Positions 43,140-54,618 are shown, counted from the first letter of the stretch. The stretch is 64,000 nucleotides of DNA from Gonocerus acuteangulatus (GCA_946811695.1 OX328132.1:126316808-126380807), one strand, 5' to 3'. Numbers and translations are program-made. Notes: generated by a model not told the origin, from the letters alone.

Positions 43140-43950
43140 GAAGTGAGCTTTTATAAGGCTTTATGCCACCTAGAAAAATGCATCGGGCTCAATTGTTACT
43201 GGATATGGAATAACGGTCCTAAACTATGACCTCCTACAACAAAATGGAGAGAGGAGGGACAAGCATCCCTCCTGAAGACATTTACCACTCAAATGACAAA
43301 CAATGTAATCCAACCATTGACTGGCATAATAAGGAATTGTTTTTAATATAGACCAATGAAAGGAAAGAACACCGAAGTCTATTTCCAACACTATGCTACT
43401 TTGTCTCGCCACCTGCAAGATACTATCAAAGACAATAGACATAAATCTATATATCTATATATAGAGGATATTGAGAATTGGTGTTCTTCTTTCAAGACAA
43501 TTTGTTTTTCCACACAATAATGATGGTGTAGGAGATGGCTGTGAATAAGTGCAGATTCCAAGAAGTTTCTCATTTTCCACTCAGCTCCATAGTTCTTCTG
43601 CTTGGTTTAAAAATTAAAATATTATAAAAGAAATGTTTTTCAAGAAAATAGGACACCCACTAACAGGTAAAAGAATCAAGTTGGTCAATTGGGATATTAA
43701 CAATATTTTATTATTTATTTATGAGCACCCACAATGAAGGTGATTCGACCAACATGATATGAGAAGGCTATATACTTATACATGCATTAGTAACATGGAA
43801 GCATAAGGCAATAAACAGATTCAAGTGTCGAAAGTTGGGATGATTTTTTATGACTAAGAAAGTCACATTGAAAATAGCATTTGGATCCCCTTTATGGAAA
43901 GCTAATAAGTTTTCAGAAGGTTTTCATTCAGAGTGTTAACAGATATGTCA
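43140..43950. other. No identified feature
   Basis: A pair of overlapping minus-strand frames (43224-43573) is open but matches no family I know. The rest is plain AT-rich sequence. Confidence 0.5.
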
Positions 43951-43958
43951 GCTGTTCC

Positions 43959-44194
43959 CATGGGCGCATATAGGAAATAATTTCAGGGGGGGGGCATTTC
44001 CGGTGTATGGAATACCAACAATTTAGAACTTTGAATAGTTTTAAGCAACTAAAACGCTATTGTAACTAAAATGAAATAATTTTTATGAACTAAGTGATCT
44101 TATTTAATTTAGTTTTAGGGTTTTATGATACATTTTTACCATCAAATCAAAATTTTGGGGGAAGGGGTGCAGCCTCCCCTTATATACGCCCATG
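43959..44194. mobile_element. MITE with CATGGGCG ends, copy 2 (opposite orientation)
   Basis: Same family as 41014-41262 but inverted. Ends CATGGGCGCATATAGG / TATACGCCCATG, flanked by gctgttcc (43951-43958) and actgttcc (44195-44202), 7 of 8 matching. Confidence 0.8.
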
Positions 44195-44957
44195 ACTGTT
44201 CCAAAAGTACTATCTTCTAACCATTAAAGAAATGAGAGATCCATCTTGTAGAGCTTGACAAGATTTACAAATCTTGTCTTGAAAAATGCATGTTAGTGGA
44301 TCTTAGCTTGCAATGAAGATTTAATTTTTGACCTTCCTGATTTGATTATTGGTCTGGAACAGACTGTAAAGGGCCTGTGTTTTGGTGTTAGGGATAATTA
44401 CCATGTCCAGCACAGAATGCAGGTATGTTTAGAAAACTAAAGAATTATATTTTCAGAAAAAATGAACCTTCTCCTCCTACATGAAAAACTTTTTTTTACA
44501 GGCATTTTTCTTTAAGGAAATTTTTTTTAAGAGGACTTCTTTATCAAAAACACTTATGAATTAAGGTCAGCAAAGTTGAAACTGCAAGTAACTATAAGCA
44601 ATACAATTTATGATGCGATGCCCAACAAATCCAATTTAACAGGTGCTATTTTGTAGTGCCCATGTAAACCTATAGTAGAATGGAATGAAAATCGATCCAA
44701 GGCATTTTATTTACTTTCAGAAATATCAAAGAATACCGAGGATTGAAAGGATATCCATCTTTTGTCGAAGAACTTGACAAATGTTTTTACCAAGAATTGA
44801 AAATTGATTGTTCGCCCATATTGGTCAGTGATAAAAATATTTAACTATTCTATCAATTTCAAATTATGAAGGGGCCAAAAACCACTAATGGACTCAATTT
44901 TGGTATTAGGTATTAGGGAACCTTTGTTTCAGTTGCGCAAAAACATGTTCTATATCC

Positions 44958-45112
44958 ATAGCCCCCAAAATTTAATTTGATTTAATCGGTAATAATGCTT
45001 CAAACATAAATTAAATGATATCACTTATTCCTGGAAAAATAAATTTATTTGGGTGTAAAATTAATCTCCCCGTTAGTCAAAAATTATTTCCTATATACGT
45101 TCTTGAACCAAA
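44958..45112. repeat. Degenerate third copy of the CATGGGCG MITE
   Basis: ccatagcccccaaaatttaa at the left and ttatttcctatatacgttct at the right match the family, but the ends have decayed. Confidence 0.5.
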
Positions 45113-45119
45113 GTAATAA

Positions 45120-47271
45120 TAAATATAGTAATAATTCTGTTCTTGAAGAATGCTCCTCCTTAGACTTCAAGAAAACGAAGATGTAACTACACCTAGGTAG
45201 TTGTAGCTTCTCATTTATCACACCAAAAATGAAGTTGTAACTAGCTCTCTGGGAAAACCGAGATATATCTACAGGGGGTAGTTGTAGGTCCGGTTTAATA
45301 ACACTAAAGGTAGTTACAACTTCAATATATTGAAGTGGTAGCATCAACTTCGTTTTAATCACACCACCCATTAGCAGATTAATATGAGCTGGTGGTATGA
45401 ACCTATATATTAAGGATGAAAAGACATTAAAACAGAAAATAAAAACAAGTATATTTTTAAATATACACATAACATAGATTTACATCAAGTGCAATAAATA
45501 TCTGAAGAAATATAAATTTTACACTTAAATTTTAATTTGTCTTAACGAGATCCACAAAATATACACTGAAACACATTGCAAAAATATCCATTTATACAAA
45601 ATTTTAGCTACACATGTGTAGTTGACAAAATTTCATTTTCACTTCGATTACTTATAAATTTACAAAATTAATAAAATCAGTCAATTCAAATTAAATTATT
45701 TTGAAGCTTACACTCTTATTATTTCCTTAACAGCCTCTCCAGAATACCACCATTGTATCTTCACACAAATAAGGATAACAGTAAAGAAGTATCATCCATC
45801 TCTCAACATTTATTTATTTTTAAATATGACAATTTCACATAAAATCATAACATTGCTTTTGAATTAAACTCACTTATATTTCATGACAAACATTGAACAG
45901 GTCTCATAAACTCAAATAAACCATCAATGATATTAAAATATAAAATATGAATGGGTTACCATAATATAAGCTTCCACAATTTTGCCCAGATTTGAATCTA
46001 AGACAGTAAAAGTCATTCTTCTATAATTATTTCAATAAGCTATTCATAATTGAAAATATATCTACACTTAATAGAGTAACATCAAACATTAGGTACATAA
46101 CACCAATAAAGCTCTATTAAAAATATTACACTAATATGAATTATGTACAATACTTTACAAATAGCTCCAGTGCTTTTCTAAAAATTCACAAGTTTCAAAA
46201 TTGAAAAACGTTCAGACACTTTTCTAATCAATCTAGATCTGTTTAAAATTAGTTGTATATCTGGTCCTTACAAATTTATAGCAAAGTAAATAAATGAAGG
46301 AAATTGGACTAACTTATTTTTTTACTTAGCACTGATAAAATAAAGTAATTTTAATTTTATAACAATATAAGAGGAGAGCACACCTAGAACACTTTCAGGT
46401 AATTTTTTTTTTTTTTAATATTTCCTTTTATATTGTAAAATCTCGATCAATGATCAAAATTATAAGCTGAAAAGTGGAAGGTCAATAAATCAGATTGTAA
46501 AAAATAAGTGTATTTTCCAAAAGAGGCATTATAGATTTAACTAGTAGAGCAATAAACAGCTTTGAAGAACAACAGTTTCTCTTATTTATTACTTCTGACG
46601 TTTGGCTTATTTATATTTCCTTTTAGTATTGACAACATTTTAGAAGGCTTTTTAAAGATTTCTGCCTTGCTAAATAATGTTTTGGAAATAATTTGGAATT
46701 TCTATCATGAAAGGGATTTTGAAGGCAAATGAAAAGGCAATTGCAAAACAAATTAAGAACCCTGCAGGAAAATTAATTTTGTTGTACTCAATTTCAAAGA
46801 AAAGTAAAACAAACCTTTTTTTGTGAGAGATAAGTAAGCTGAGAAGAAACTATTCTTGCTCACTCATTCCCCTATACTTTGTTAGTTGTTGACATGCAGG
46901 ACATAAAAAAAAAAAAAAAGAAAAAAAATGAAATTACATGAATTTCACACAAAATGATTTCCTAAACACAGAAGAAACAAACAATCCTTCTCCAATGCTG
47001 CCAATACAAGAAAGAACATTCATGTCAATACTATAATTCAAATGATAAAATAATTTTGATGATGAACAATTTGCAGAAACAAAGAAAAATAATGAGGTTC
47101 TATCATAATGGAAAGCATACGACCACTTAATATTGATTATTAAAGCCACTTGGTATAGATAAATAGAAAGAGAATAGCAGGTCCTTATAATTTATATTGA
47201 TTTATAAAAAAAAATATAAAACATCATTTGTCATTTCACAAATTTGAGACTATAAAACAGTCAAAGCAAAT

Positions 47272-47275
<4 letters not shown>
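45120..47275. other. AT-rich stretch, no gene seen
   Basis: At 45165-45370 three diverged ~60-bp blocks share gtagttgtag/taactac and taatcacacc-type segments. The rest shows no coding frame, repeat or RNA gene I can support. Confidence 0.5.
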
Positions 47276-47304
<29 letters not shown>

Positions 47305-47308
<4 letters not shown>

Positions 47309-47894
47309 ACAGCGAGGTGAGATCCAACAACGCCGTCAAGGTCACACTACGCCTCACTTGCCTCTATGCATATCTCAGCGGGAACCCGCGAAAATATAAA
47401 ATTGCGGGTAATGAAAAGCATGGGAGGTAATGCCGGCTAAGGGACGAGAGGACACCATGTGCTGTTGTGAAATAGTGTCGAAAGTTTTTAGTGGGATTCA
47501 CTGATGCCAGACAATACTATATATTATTTACTTGCGCAAGTAATAGCCTAAGGAACATATGTTAGTTGTTAAGCATAAGTATATGAGTGCAATTAGGGAT
47601 GCATGAAACATGCTCATATTTATTATATTTCTTTATAAAAGCATGCAAAGTAGCACCTTTTTAATTTCTATTTATTTTACATTTTATTGATAAAAGAATG
47701 AGCAAATAAAACTAATTATTTATATCGGTGCATGTAAAAGATTTGTTTATATTTTATTTTAGTTATTATTATCCGTAGTATGCAAGAAGCATGTCCTTTC
47801 ATTAATTATATTGTCATTAATTAAACAGATTTATTTATTTATTATTTTACAATTACCTCACCCTCAAAAATCGATTACCTCCAAAGAGGTAACA
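47305..47894 (+). repeat. 5' LTR
   Basis: Begins TGTAACAGCGAGG and ends AAAGAGGTAACA, obeying the TG...CA rule. A TATAAAA box (47634-47640) and an AATAAA signal (47705-47710) are candidate promoter and polyadenylation sites bounding the R region. Confidence 0.95.
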
Positions 47895-47895
47895 G

Positions 47896-47914
47896 TGGTG
47901 ACCCCGACGTGATC
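47896..47914 (+). promoter_or_regulatory. Primer-binding site, tRNA-Trp
   Basis: TGGTGACCCCGACGTGATC begins one base after the LTR and is complementary to the 3' end (including CCA) of tRNA-Trp. It primes minus-strand DNA synthesis. Confidence 0.85.
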
Positions 47915-48106
47915 TTGAGAGGTTGGCAAATTGCATGGTTGTGACGTCATATTTTTCATACCCTAATTTGTATGCACTAATGTTTATATTCTATTAATAT
48001 ATTTTCTTTAGATATCCTAGTCACTTAATATAATTTTTAAAATAATTAGGTATATATATAAGATAAAATTTTTTTGGTTTCTTATTTTTTGGTTAAAATT
48101 ATAAAG

Positions 48107-48955
48107 ATGGAAGATCAGGATGAGACTGTTCTTACTAAAACTGATAAAGTTGACTTTTGCTCTGCATTTACGGCATCCGACAAAATCCCACCATTTATCA
48201 AGAAAGACCCAGAACTTTGGTTTTGTCAGGTCGAGTCGGTATTTACTAGAGCCGGTATCACTAATAGTGTCACCAGATTCCACACCGTCGTTCCAAGGAT
48301 AGACAGCGAAATTTTACTTCAGGCTGCCGATATTGTCAAGAGGCCAGGTGAGAGACCTTATGAGGACCTCAAAGACAGACTTGTCAGTGTCTACTCTGAT
48401 TCGGAGACGAGGAAAATCCAGGAGTTGTTAGAAGGTAAACAACTAGGAGACGACAAGCCTACCAGATTTTTACGACAGATGAAACGGCTAGCTGGTGAAT
48501 CAGTTCCTACTGGTGTTTTGAAAACTCTTTGGCTTCGATCTCTACCACAAAACATGCAAGCTATCCTGATAAGCACCGGGCAATCTGATTTAGAGAAATT
48601 AGCCGAGATTGCTGATAAGATTCAGGAAGTTGTCCAACCCGTGGATATCGCAGGAGTTTCTTCCAATGAAAGACCCTCTAGCTCACAGACCACCATTGCT
48701 AGTTTGGAAGCCAAAATAGACCAACTTTCGAGACAGGTGGCAGCACTTAGCGCTCAAGATGGACCACGCAGGAGAGGAAGGAGCAGGACACCAACCCGTT
48801 ACTCCCGGCGACCACGAAGCAATTCAAGGAAGTTTAACGATCCAAATTGGCTATGCTTCTATCATCACCGATTCAAGGATGCTGCAAAGAAATGTGAATC
48901 TCCTTGTGCATGGACAAAGCTGCATCAGGGAAACTTCTCAGCGGACCGGAAATAG
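48107..48955 (+). CDS. gag: Gag polyprotein
   Basis: 282 residues from the first ATG (MEDQDETV). Upstream in-frame codons exist but no earlier ATG. A capsid-type region (about 20-190) has the FWCQVESVF-type start and RFLRQMKRLA. A basic stretch (about 225-250) and a C-terminal zinc-binding motif CFYHHRFKDAAKKCESPC (C-x2-H-x9-C-x3-C) follow. This replaces the usual CCHC knuckle and is characteristic of CsRn1-type elements. Gag forms the particle that packages element RNA. Its end overlaps pol by 58 nt (48898-48955). Confidence 0.92.
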   Translation: MEDQDETVLTKTDKVDFCSAFTASDKIPPFIKKDPELWFCQVESVFTRAGITNSVTRFHTVVPRIDSEILLQAADIVKRPGERPYEDLKDRLVSVYSDSETRKIQELLEGKQLGDDKPTRFLRQMKRLAGESVPTGVLKTLWLRSLPQNMQAILISTGQSDLEKLAEIADKIQEVVQPVDIAGVSSNERPSSSQTTIASLEAKIDQLSRQVAALSAQDGPRRRGRSRTPTRYSRRPRSNSRKFNDPNWLCFYHHRFKDAAKKCESPCAWTKLHQGNFSADRK

Positions 48956-51900
48956 CGGCTACCGGAACCGCGGATGTCCAACGCCGCCTTTTCATATCCG
49001 ATCGGCGGACGGGACAGTCCTTCTTGATTGATACGGGGGCTGCAATATCTGTACTACCACCTCCCATTAAGCCTCGAAAGACCTCAACATATACATTGTT
49101 CGCAGCGAACGGGACAAAAATTAGAACTTTCGGCGAACAAGAACTCAAACTCGACTTAGGACTCAGACGAGAATTCAAGTGGATGTTTGTGTTAGCTGAA
49201 GTACCCAAGCCAATAATTGGAGCCGACTTCATGTACAGCTACAACCTACTCGTCGACCTGAAAGGAAGACAGCTGATTGACCGGACTACTGGATTAACTT
49301 CGAAAGGAAAAATTGTCAAGGAGATCCCGATAACCATCTCAGCAGTGCCCAATGGACATCCATTTGCTGATCTGTTGAAAAAATTCCCCGGATTGACAAG
49401 ACCATCATCAACGAGGGAACCGGAGAAGCACGATACGGAGCATATCATAGAGACTTCAGGTCCACCCGTGTACGCCAAGGCCCGACGACTACCTCCAGAC
49501 AAATATCAGCAGGTGAAGGAAGAATTTCACCGTATGGTGGAACTTGGAATATGCAGACCCTCTAAGAGCCAATGGTCAAGTGCGCTCCACGTTGTCGACA
49601 AGCCTGATGGAGGAGTACGACCATGCGGTGATTACAGACAGTTGAACTCTCAAACTGTACCCGACAGATATGGAGTTCCACACTTGATGGATTTCAGGAA
49701 CAACCTTTACGGCACCCAGATATTCACAAGGTTAGATCTAGTACGTGCCTATTATCACATTCCCATACGTCAGCAGGATATACCCAAAACGGCCGTTACA
49801 ACACCTTTTGGGCTGTTCGAGTTCATGAAGATGTGCTTTGGGCTTCGGAACGCGGCGCAAACATTTCAACGCTTCATGGACAACCTATTTCGAGACTTGC
49901 CATATGTGTTCGTCCTAATTGATGACATGTTGATTGCCTCAAACAGCCAGGCAGAACACGAGAATCACTTGAAGGAAGTCTTCAAACGACTCGAGGACAA
50001 TGGATTGACCTTAAACCCGGAAAAATGCGAGTTCGGCGTCAGCAGCCTCAAGTTCCTAGGATATGAGGTTAGCCCGAAAGGAGTCCTACCCAAAGAGGAG
50101 AAGGTCACAGCAATCATGGAATACCCGAAACCACCGGATATTCGAGCACTCCGACGTTTTTTGGGTATCATCAATTTTTACAGACCTTGTATTCCACAAG
50201 CAGCCGAAGCCATGAAATCGTTAAACAAATATCTTCATGGAGCGAAGAAAAATGATCGCACACCTGTTGCCTGGACCGCAGACAGCGACAAAGCATTTGA
50301 GAAATGCAAATCACTTCTCAAAAATGCTGCCCAATTAGCCCATCCTAAGCCATCTGCAGAACTTTCTCTTGCTTGTGACGCATCTAATCAATGTATGGGG
50401 GCAGTTCTCCAGCAGAAAGAAGCGGGAGAATGGCTACCCCTCGGATTTTTTTCGAAGGCCCTAAATGAAGCACAACAGTCCTACTCGACTTACGATCGAG
50501 AACTGCTTGCCATCTACTCAGCAGTACGGTACTTCCGCCCAATTATAGAAGGAAGGCAGTTTCATATCCTTACCGACCACAAACCAATCGTCTACTCGAT
50601 GCAACAGAAGGCGACTTCAGCATCTCCGATTAGATTACGGTGGCTGAATTTCGTCAGTGAATTCACTACGGATATTAGACACGTAGAGGGACCAGACAAC
50701 TCTGTTGCCGATGCTCTTTCTAGAGTAGAGGAGATAAATATCACTGAAGATCTTGACCATTTAGTAGACCTACAGCGTAATGATCCTGAGGTAGAAGCAT
50801 TAAGAAATCGTCCGAACATCACTCTCAAACTTCTTAATTTACCAGGGGCTACCAAACCTGTTCTGTGCGAAACCTCTTCCGATCGAGTCCGCATATACCT
50901 GCCCAAATCGATTCGTAAATCTACGTTCGACCTACTCCATGGGCTAAGTCATCCAGGAACGACCGCATCAAGGAAAATGATCGCGCAGAAGTATTTCTGG
51001 CCGAGCTTGAACAAGGACGTTGGAGATTGGTCGCGTTGTTGCGTCGCATGTCAAAAGGCCAAAGTTACAAGGCACACAGTGACACCAACTGGATGTTTTC
51101 CGGAAGCAGGTAGATTTGAACACGTCCACATCGACATCATAGGCCCACTTCCTCCGGCAGATAACATGAAATATTGCCTTACGATGATTGACCGATTTAC
51201 CAGGTGGACGGAGGCAATCCCAATCGAGAATATCACAGCCGAGGAGATTGCAATCGCATTCTACGAGGGCTGGATCTGCAGATTTGGTGTTCCAATGAAA
51301 ATCACGACTGACCAAGGACGACAATTTGAGAGCGATTTGTTCATGAGGCTGGCAAATCTGTTGGGAACACAGAAAATCCGGACCACTCCTTACCATCCTC
51401 AGGCCAATGGAATCGTGGAACGATGGCATAGGACCCTGAAATCAGCTCTTATGTCGCATTTAAATATCAAGAAGTGGACACGGATTCTTCCTACGGTATT
51501 GTTAGGTTTAAGGGCTACTATTCGAGAGGATACAGACTATAGTACTGCGGAGGCAGTCTATGGCCAGACCATCCGCCTACCAGGAGACTTCTTCGTTCCT
51601 TCTAAAGTTGGCACTAATCTCCACAACTTCCTCGATAACTTAAAAGAGGCATTAAACCAACTGAGTCCAACCGAATTCAGGAAGAAGAATAAAAGCATCT
51701 TCGTCCCACAAGCCTTGAGTACTTGCAGCCATGTGTTCTTGCGTGAAGACAAGATAAGGACGTCCCTAGTTCCTCCGTATTCTGGACCCTATCTTGTTAT
51801 AAGCCGAACTGAGAAGTTGGCAACTATAAAACTTCCAAATCGCGAACTCACGGTATCGTTAGACCGAGTGAAACCTGCCTACCTTTTAGGAGCACCTGAG

Positions 51901-52080
51901 GAAGACACAGACATCTCTAAGAAGACCCCAATCACAGAGAAGGAAATGCCAACGCAAACCTCAGAACGCATCCAGAAACAGGATCCATCATCTACCATCA
52001 GTCGATACGGACGAGTTAGGAGGCCAAATGTTAAGTTCCTTGACGCCGTTCTTGGGGGGAGCACTGTAACAGCGAGGTGA
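48898..52080 (+). CDS. pol: Pol polyprotein (protease, RT, RNase H, integrase)
   Basis: Open over 1,060 codons and expressed by -1 frameshift from gag, so it needs no ATG. Residues are counted from 48904. Aspartic protease LIDTGA (D43). Reverse transcriptase about 190-380 with LDLVRAYYHIPI, FGLRNAAQTF and catalytic LIDDM (D340, D341; I-D-D in place of the commoner Y/F-x-D-D). RNase H with CDAS (D492), YDRELLA and TDHKP. Integrase HHCC finger (H-x-x-x-H, C-x-x-C before 700), DD35E core D744, D803, E839, then a GPY/F-type module with SGPYLVISR. The stop lies 16 nt inside the 3' LTR. All catalytic residues are present. Confidence 0.95.
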   Translation: MSLCMDKAASGKLLSGPEIAATGTADVQRRLFISDRRTGQSFLIDTGAAISVLPPPIKPRKTSTYTLFAANGTKIRTFGEQELKLDLGLRREFKWMFVLAEVPKPIIGADFMYSYNLLVDLKGRQLIDRTTGLTSKGKIVKEIPITISAVPNGHPFADLLKKFPGLTRPSSTREPEKHDTEHIIETSGPPVYAKARRLPPDKYQQVKEEFHRMVELGICRPSKSQWSSALHVVDKPDGGVRPCGDYRQLNSQTVPDRYGVPHLMDFRNNLYGTQIFTRLDLVRAYYHIPIRQQDIPKTAVTTPFGLFEFMKMCFGLRNAAQTFQRFMDNLFRDLPYVFVLIDDMLIASNSQAEHENHLKEVFKRLEDNGLTLNPEKCEFGVSSLKFLGYEVSPKGVLPKEEKVTAIMEYPKPPDIRALRRFLGIINFYRPCIPQAAEAMKSLNKYLHGAKKNDRTPVAWTADSDKAFEKCKSLLKNAAQLAHPKPSAELSLACDASNQCMGAVLQQKEAGEWLPLGFFSKALNEAQQSYSTYDRELLAIYSAVRYFRPIIEGRQFHILTDHKPIVYSMQQKATSASPIRLRWLNFVSEFTTDIRHVEGPDNSVADALSRVEEINITEDLDHLVDLQRNDPEVEALRNRPNITLKLLNLPGATKPVLCETSSDRVRIYLPKSIRKSTFDLLHGLSHPGTTASRKMIAQKYFWPSLNKDVGDWSRCCVACQKAKVTRHTVTPTGCFPEAGRFEHVHIDIIGPLPPADNMKYCLTMIDRFTRWTEAIPIENITAEEIAIAFYEGWICRFGVPMKITTDQGRQFESDLFMRLANLLGTQKIRTTPYHPQANGIVERWHRTLKSALMSHLNIKKWTRILPTVLLGLRATIREDTDYSTAEAVYGQTIRLPGDFFVPSKVGTNLHNFLDNLKEALNQLSPTEFRKKNKSIFVPQALSTCSHVFLREDKIRTSLVPPYSGPYLVISRTEKLATIKLPNRELTVSLDRVKPAYLLGAPEEDTDISKKTPITEKEMPTQTSERIQKQDPSSTISRYGRVRRPNVKFLDAVLGGSTVTAR
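48928..48971 (+). promoter_or_regulatory. -1 programmed ribosomal frameshift signal
   Basis: Slippery heptamer GGGAAAC (48928-48934) is in the Gag phase G_GGA_AAC. A 6-nt spacer follows, then a GC stem: GCGG (48941-48944) and CCGG (48946-48949) pair with CCGG (48962-48965) and CCGC (48968-48971) around a 12-nt loop that contains the gag stop codon. Shifting -1 enters the pol frame exactly. Heptamer type, spacer and stem fit the established rules for -1 frameshifting. Confidence 0.8.
52054..52061 (+). promoter_or_regulatory. Polypurine tract
   Basis: GGGGGGAG lies just before the 3' LTR (four bases away) and primes plus-strand synthesis. It overlaps the last pol codons. Confidence 0.75.
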
Positions 52081-52654
52081 GATCCAACAACGCCGTCAAG
52101 GTCACACTACGCCTCACTTGCCTCTATGCATATCTCAGCGGGAACCCGCGAAAATATAAAATTGCGGGTAATGAAAAGCATGGGAGGTAATGCCGGCTAA
52201 GGGACGAGAGGACACCATGTGCTGTTGTGAAATAGTGTCGAAAGTTTTTAGTGGGATTCACTGATGCCAGACAATACTATATATTATTTACTTGCGCAAG
52301 TAATAGCCTAAGGAACATATGTTAGTTGTTAAGCATAAGTATATGAGTGCAATTAGGGATGCATGAAACATGCTCATATTTATTATATTTCTTTATAAAA
52401 GCATGCAAAGTAGCACCTTTTTAATTTCTATTTATTTTACATTTTATTGATAAAAGAATGAGCAAATAAAACTAATTATTTATATCGGTGCATGTAAAAG
52501 ATTTGTTTATATTTTATTTTAGTTATTATTATCCGTAGTATGCAAGAAGCATGTCCTTTCATTAATTATATTGTCATTAATTAAACAGATTTATTTATTT
52601 ATTATTTTACAATTACCTCACCCTCAAAAATCGATTACCTCCAAAGAGGTAACA
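52065..52654 (+). repeat. 3' LTR
   Basis: 590 bp, reading the same as the 5' LTR along its length. It is followed by a TA microsatellite, as the 5' LTR is preceded by one. Confidence 0.95.
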
Positions 52655-52679
52655 TATATATATATATATATATATATAT

Positions 52680-54250
52680 TCAAAAAATCAGGTAGACAGA
52701 GCATAATATCAAGCTCCCTAGTAAACTGTTGAAACAGGGAAAAGATACCTGAACTGTATATGCTTAGTTCAGTGACCTTGCAGCCTGATAAAGGAGCGTT
52801 GATTTGAAAAGTAAATATACTAGTAACTGTTCAATTATGAAAGTTCATGACCTTCCACACCAAAGGAATTTTGTATTGATAATATTTTACAAATTATTTT
52901 TTTTTTTGGAATGTAGATACAATGAATCAGTAATCAGTTTATCAATTGTTTCTTAAACTAATATGCATATTTAACTTCTATCAACTAGTATCATATAGAC
53001 TATAAAAATAACAGGATATTCCCCTGTAAGGCTTCTAAAATATTAATAAAAAAAATGCAGTGAATTAATTCAAAAACAATTATTTTCTGATTTACACTAT
53101 AAGTTTAAAGGTTTTTATAAAGGTAACATACTTGACATGAGCAGAACAAAATAGTAAGAAGACTCTCAATCTCCCAAGAACAGAAGTTTAAAATTAAATC
53201 CTAACATATTAATCTTAGAAATAAAGGAAGTAGTCTTTAACTAAATTAAAAATTAATTACATTTTTCAGCAGTTATCAGTACACCCCAAATTCATGTTTC
53301 ACTAAAGACTGCATAAAATACATTGCACAGAAGCCCATTTTTTGTGAGGAAGATTTTGCCAGCAAAAAATACAAAACATATTTTTATAAAAAATACATAC
53401 TCTCCAAAATATCTAATGCAGAAAATATTATCTCTGAAAGCTATCTCTCATGAGGAGCCCTTTAATATCTGATGACACATTTACCTTAGATTGCACTAGC
53501 AAAAATATACAACTATAAAGTTTTGAATAAAAACTTCACAAGTACAAATATAATTTTAATTAATTGTAAAAAAAAGTCCTTTTCTCGTAAACTTCATTAC
53601 TGTCAAACATTAATGTAGAGGTATTTATCAAATATGTTGGTAAAATGCAAGAATGATGCTAACTATATAATATAAGGGTTTATAAGACAAAATGCATATA
53701 TAAATATTTTAAGTAATTATATACAGTTATAAATGAAATATTATCCTACAGTTTACCCTCTTCTAGAAGAACATAATTTATAAAAAAATGGGAAAACCAA
53801 AATTAATTGAGCATAAGGTAAAGCACTGGTTTTGAACATAAAAAAAACCTGGAGGAAGATAAGTTAAGAGAACTTGATGTATTTATGTTAGGCTTACAAA
53901 CTTTCACATATTTTAACTTATTGAAGGCGATCTTGACAAAAGTATGCTTGGTGCCTTTAAGCTACAGTCGAGACAAATCGTAGTACTAAGACTCCAACCT
54001 TTAATGTGTTAACATCAGAAAATTGTTTAGATACTATCTAAACATGAAATTTAAGAAATATGTAATATAATTGTACTAGAATTATGAATAAAGTGTAATC
54101 ATTCTTATGAATTTTTGTTTATCTATGTTTGTGAGTTTATATTTATGCACACACACACACACATATATATATGTAGAAGAGTCTCGCTATTCTGAACTAA
54201 TTGGGACCAAAACATGTGTGGATAAGTGGAAATTCGGATTAGGCAAAGTT
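52680..54250. other. AT-rich stretch, no gene seen
   Basis: No coding frame, tRNA or repeat structure I can support apart from a CA/TA microsatellite near 54149-54172. Confidence 0.5.
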
Positions 54251-54291
54251 TTGTTATATAAAGCCATATAAGAAAATGAGGTTTATTTTTT

Positions 54292-54332
54292 GCTGACGTT
54301 TTGGCTTGAAATCCAAGCCTTCATCTGGGCTG
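54292..54332 (-). ncRNA. Hammerhead-like motif, left arm of second element
   Basis: Minus strand: CAGATGA (one change from CUGAUGA), A, stem II GGCTTG/CAAGCC with loop GATTT, then AAAACGTCAGC. The core G is lost, as in the 33.2-kb copy. The motif family differs in stem II sequence from the 33-kb family. Confidence 0.5.
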
Positions 54333-54527
54333 TAAATCAAGGAGGACAGAGTTAATACTAACATATAAATACAAAAGAAATGACAAAAACATTATACATG
54401 GAAGAGGGTGAATGATACATTTAGTAATAGTGTGTTATAGTGAGAGCTTAAATTAGAGGTAGATTAATACAGATTTATAACTTAAATGGGTAACATAGAA
54501 ACAGATATTTTCTAGGTGGATGAATAT

Positions 54528-54618
54528 AGATTCGAAGAGGAGGCGTTTTTCAATGTTGGATTCAGTGGAGTATTGGTCAAAGTCAAAGTTATGTGTTAGC
54601 ATGTCTTGATAAAGTGGA
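54528..54618 (-). pseudogene. GIY-YIG endonuclease remnant
   Basis: The minus strand reads STLSRHANT, then after a frameshift HNFDFDQYSTESNIEKRLLF followed by ESIFI. This is the S-L-xH and NF-F...E motif region of the Penelope endonuclease. Frameshifted and short. Confidence 0.7.

Larger units (their letters stand above)
47305..52654 (+). mobile_element. Complete Ty3/gypsy LTR retrotransposon, CsRn1-like
   Basis: A 5,350-bp element with two 590-bp LTRs that I read as identical, a tRNA-Trp primer site, gag, a -1 shifted pol and a polypurine tract. It is inserted in a TA microsatellite, so the target duplication cannot be delimited. The Gag zinc motif of C-x2-H-x9-C-x3-C type and the tRNA-Trp primer are typical of the CsRn1 clade. 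Intact frames and matching LTRs indicate a recent, possibly active insertion. Confidence 0.95.

Noticed and set aside
43224..43573. Minus-strand frames as a host gene
   Set aside because: Two overlapping short frames with no recognised motifs or splice support.
44722..44843. Plus-strand frame with KGYPSFVEELD as a possible exon
   Set aside because: It follows an acceptor-like site but is short, has no family match and no donor in frame.
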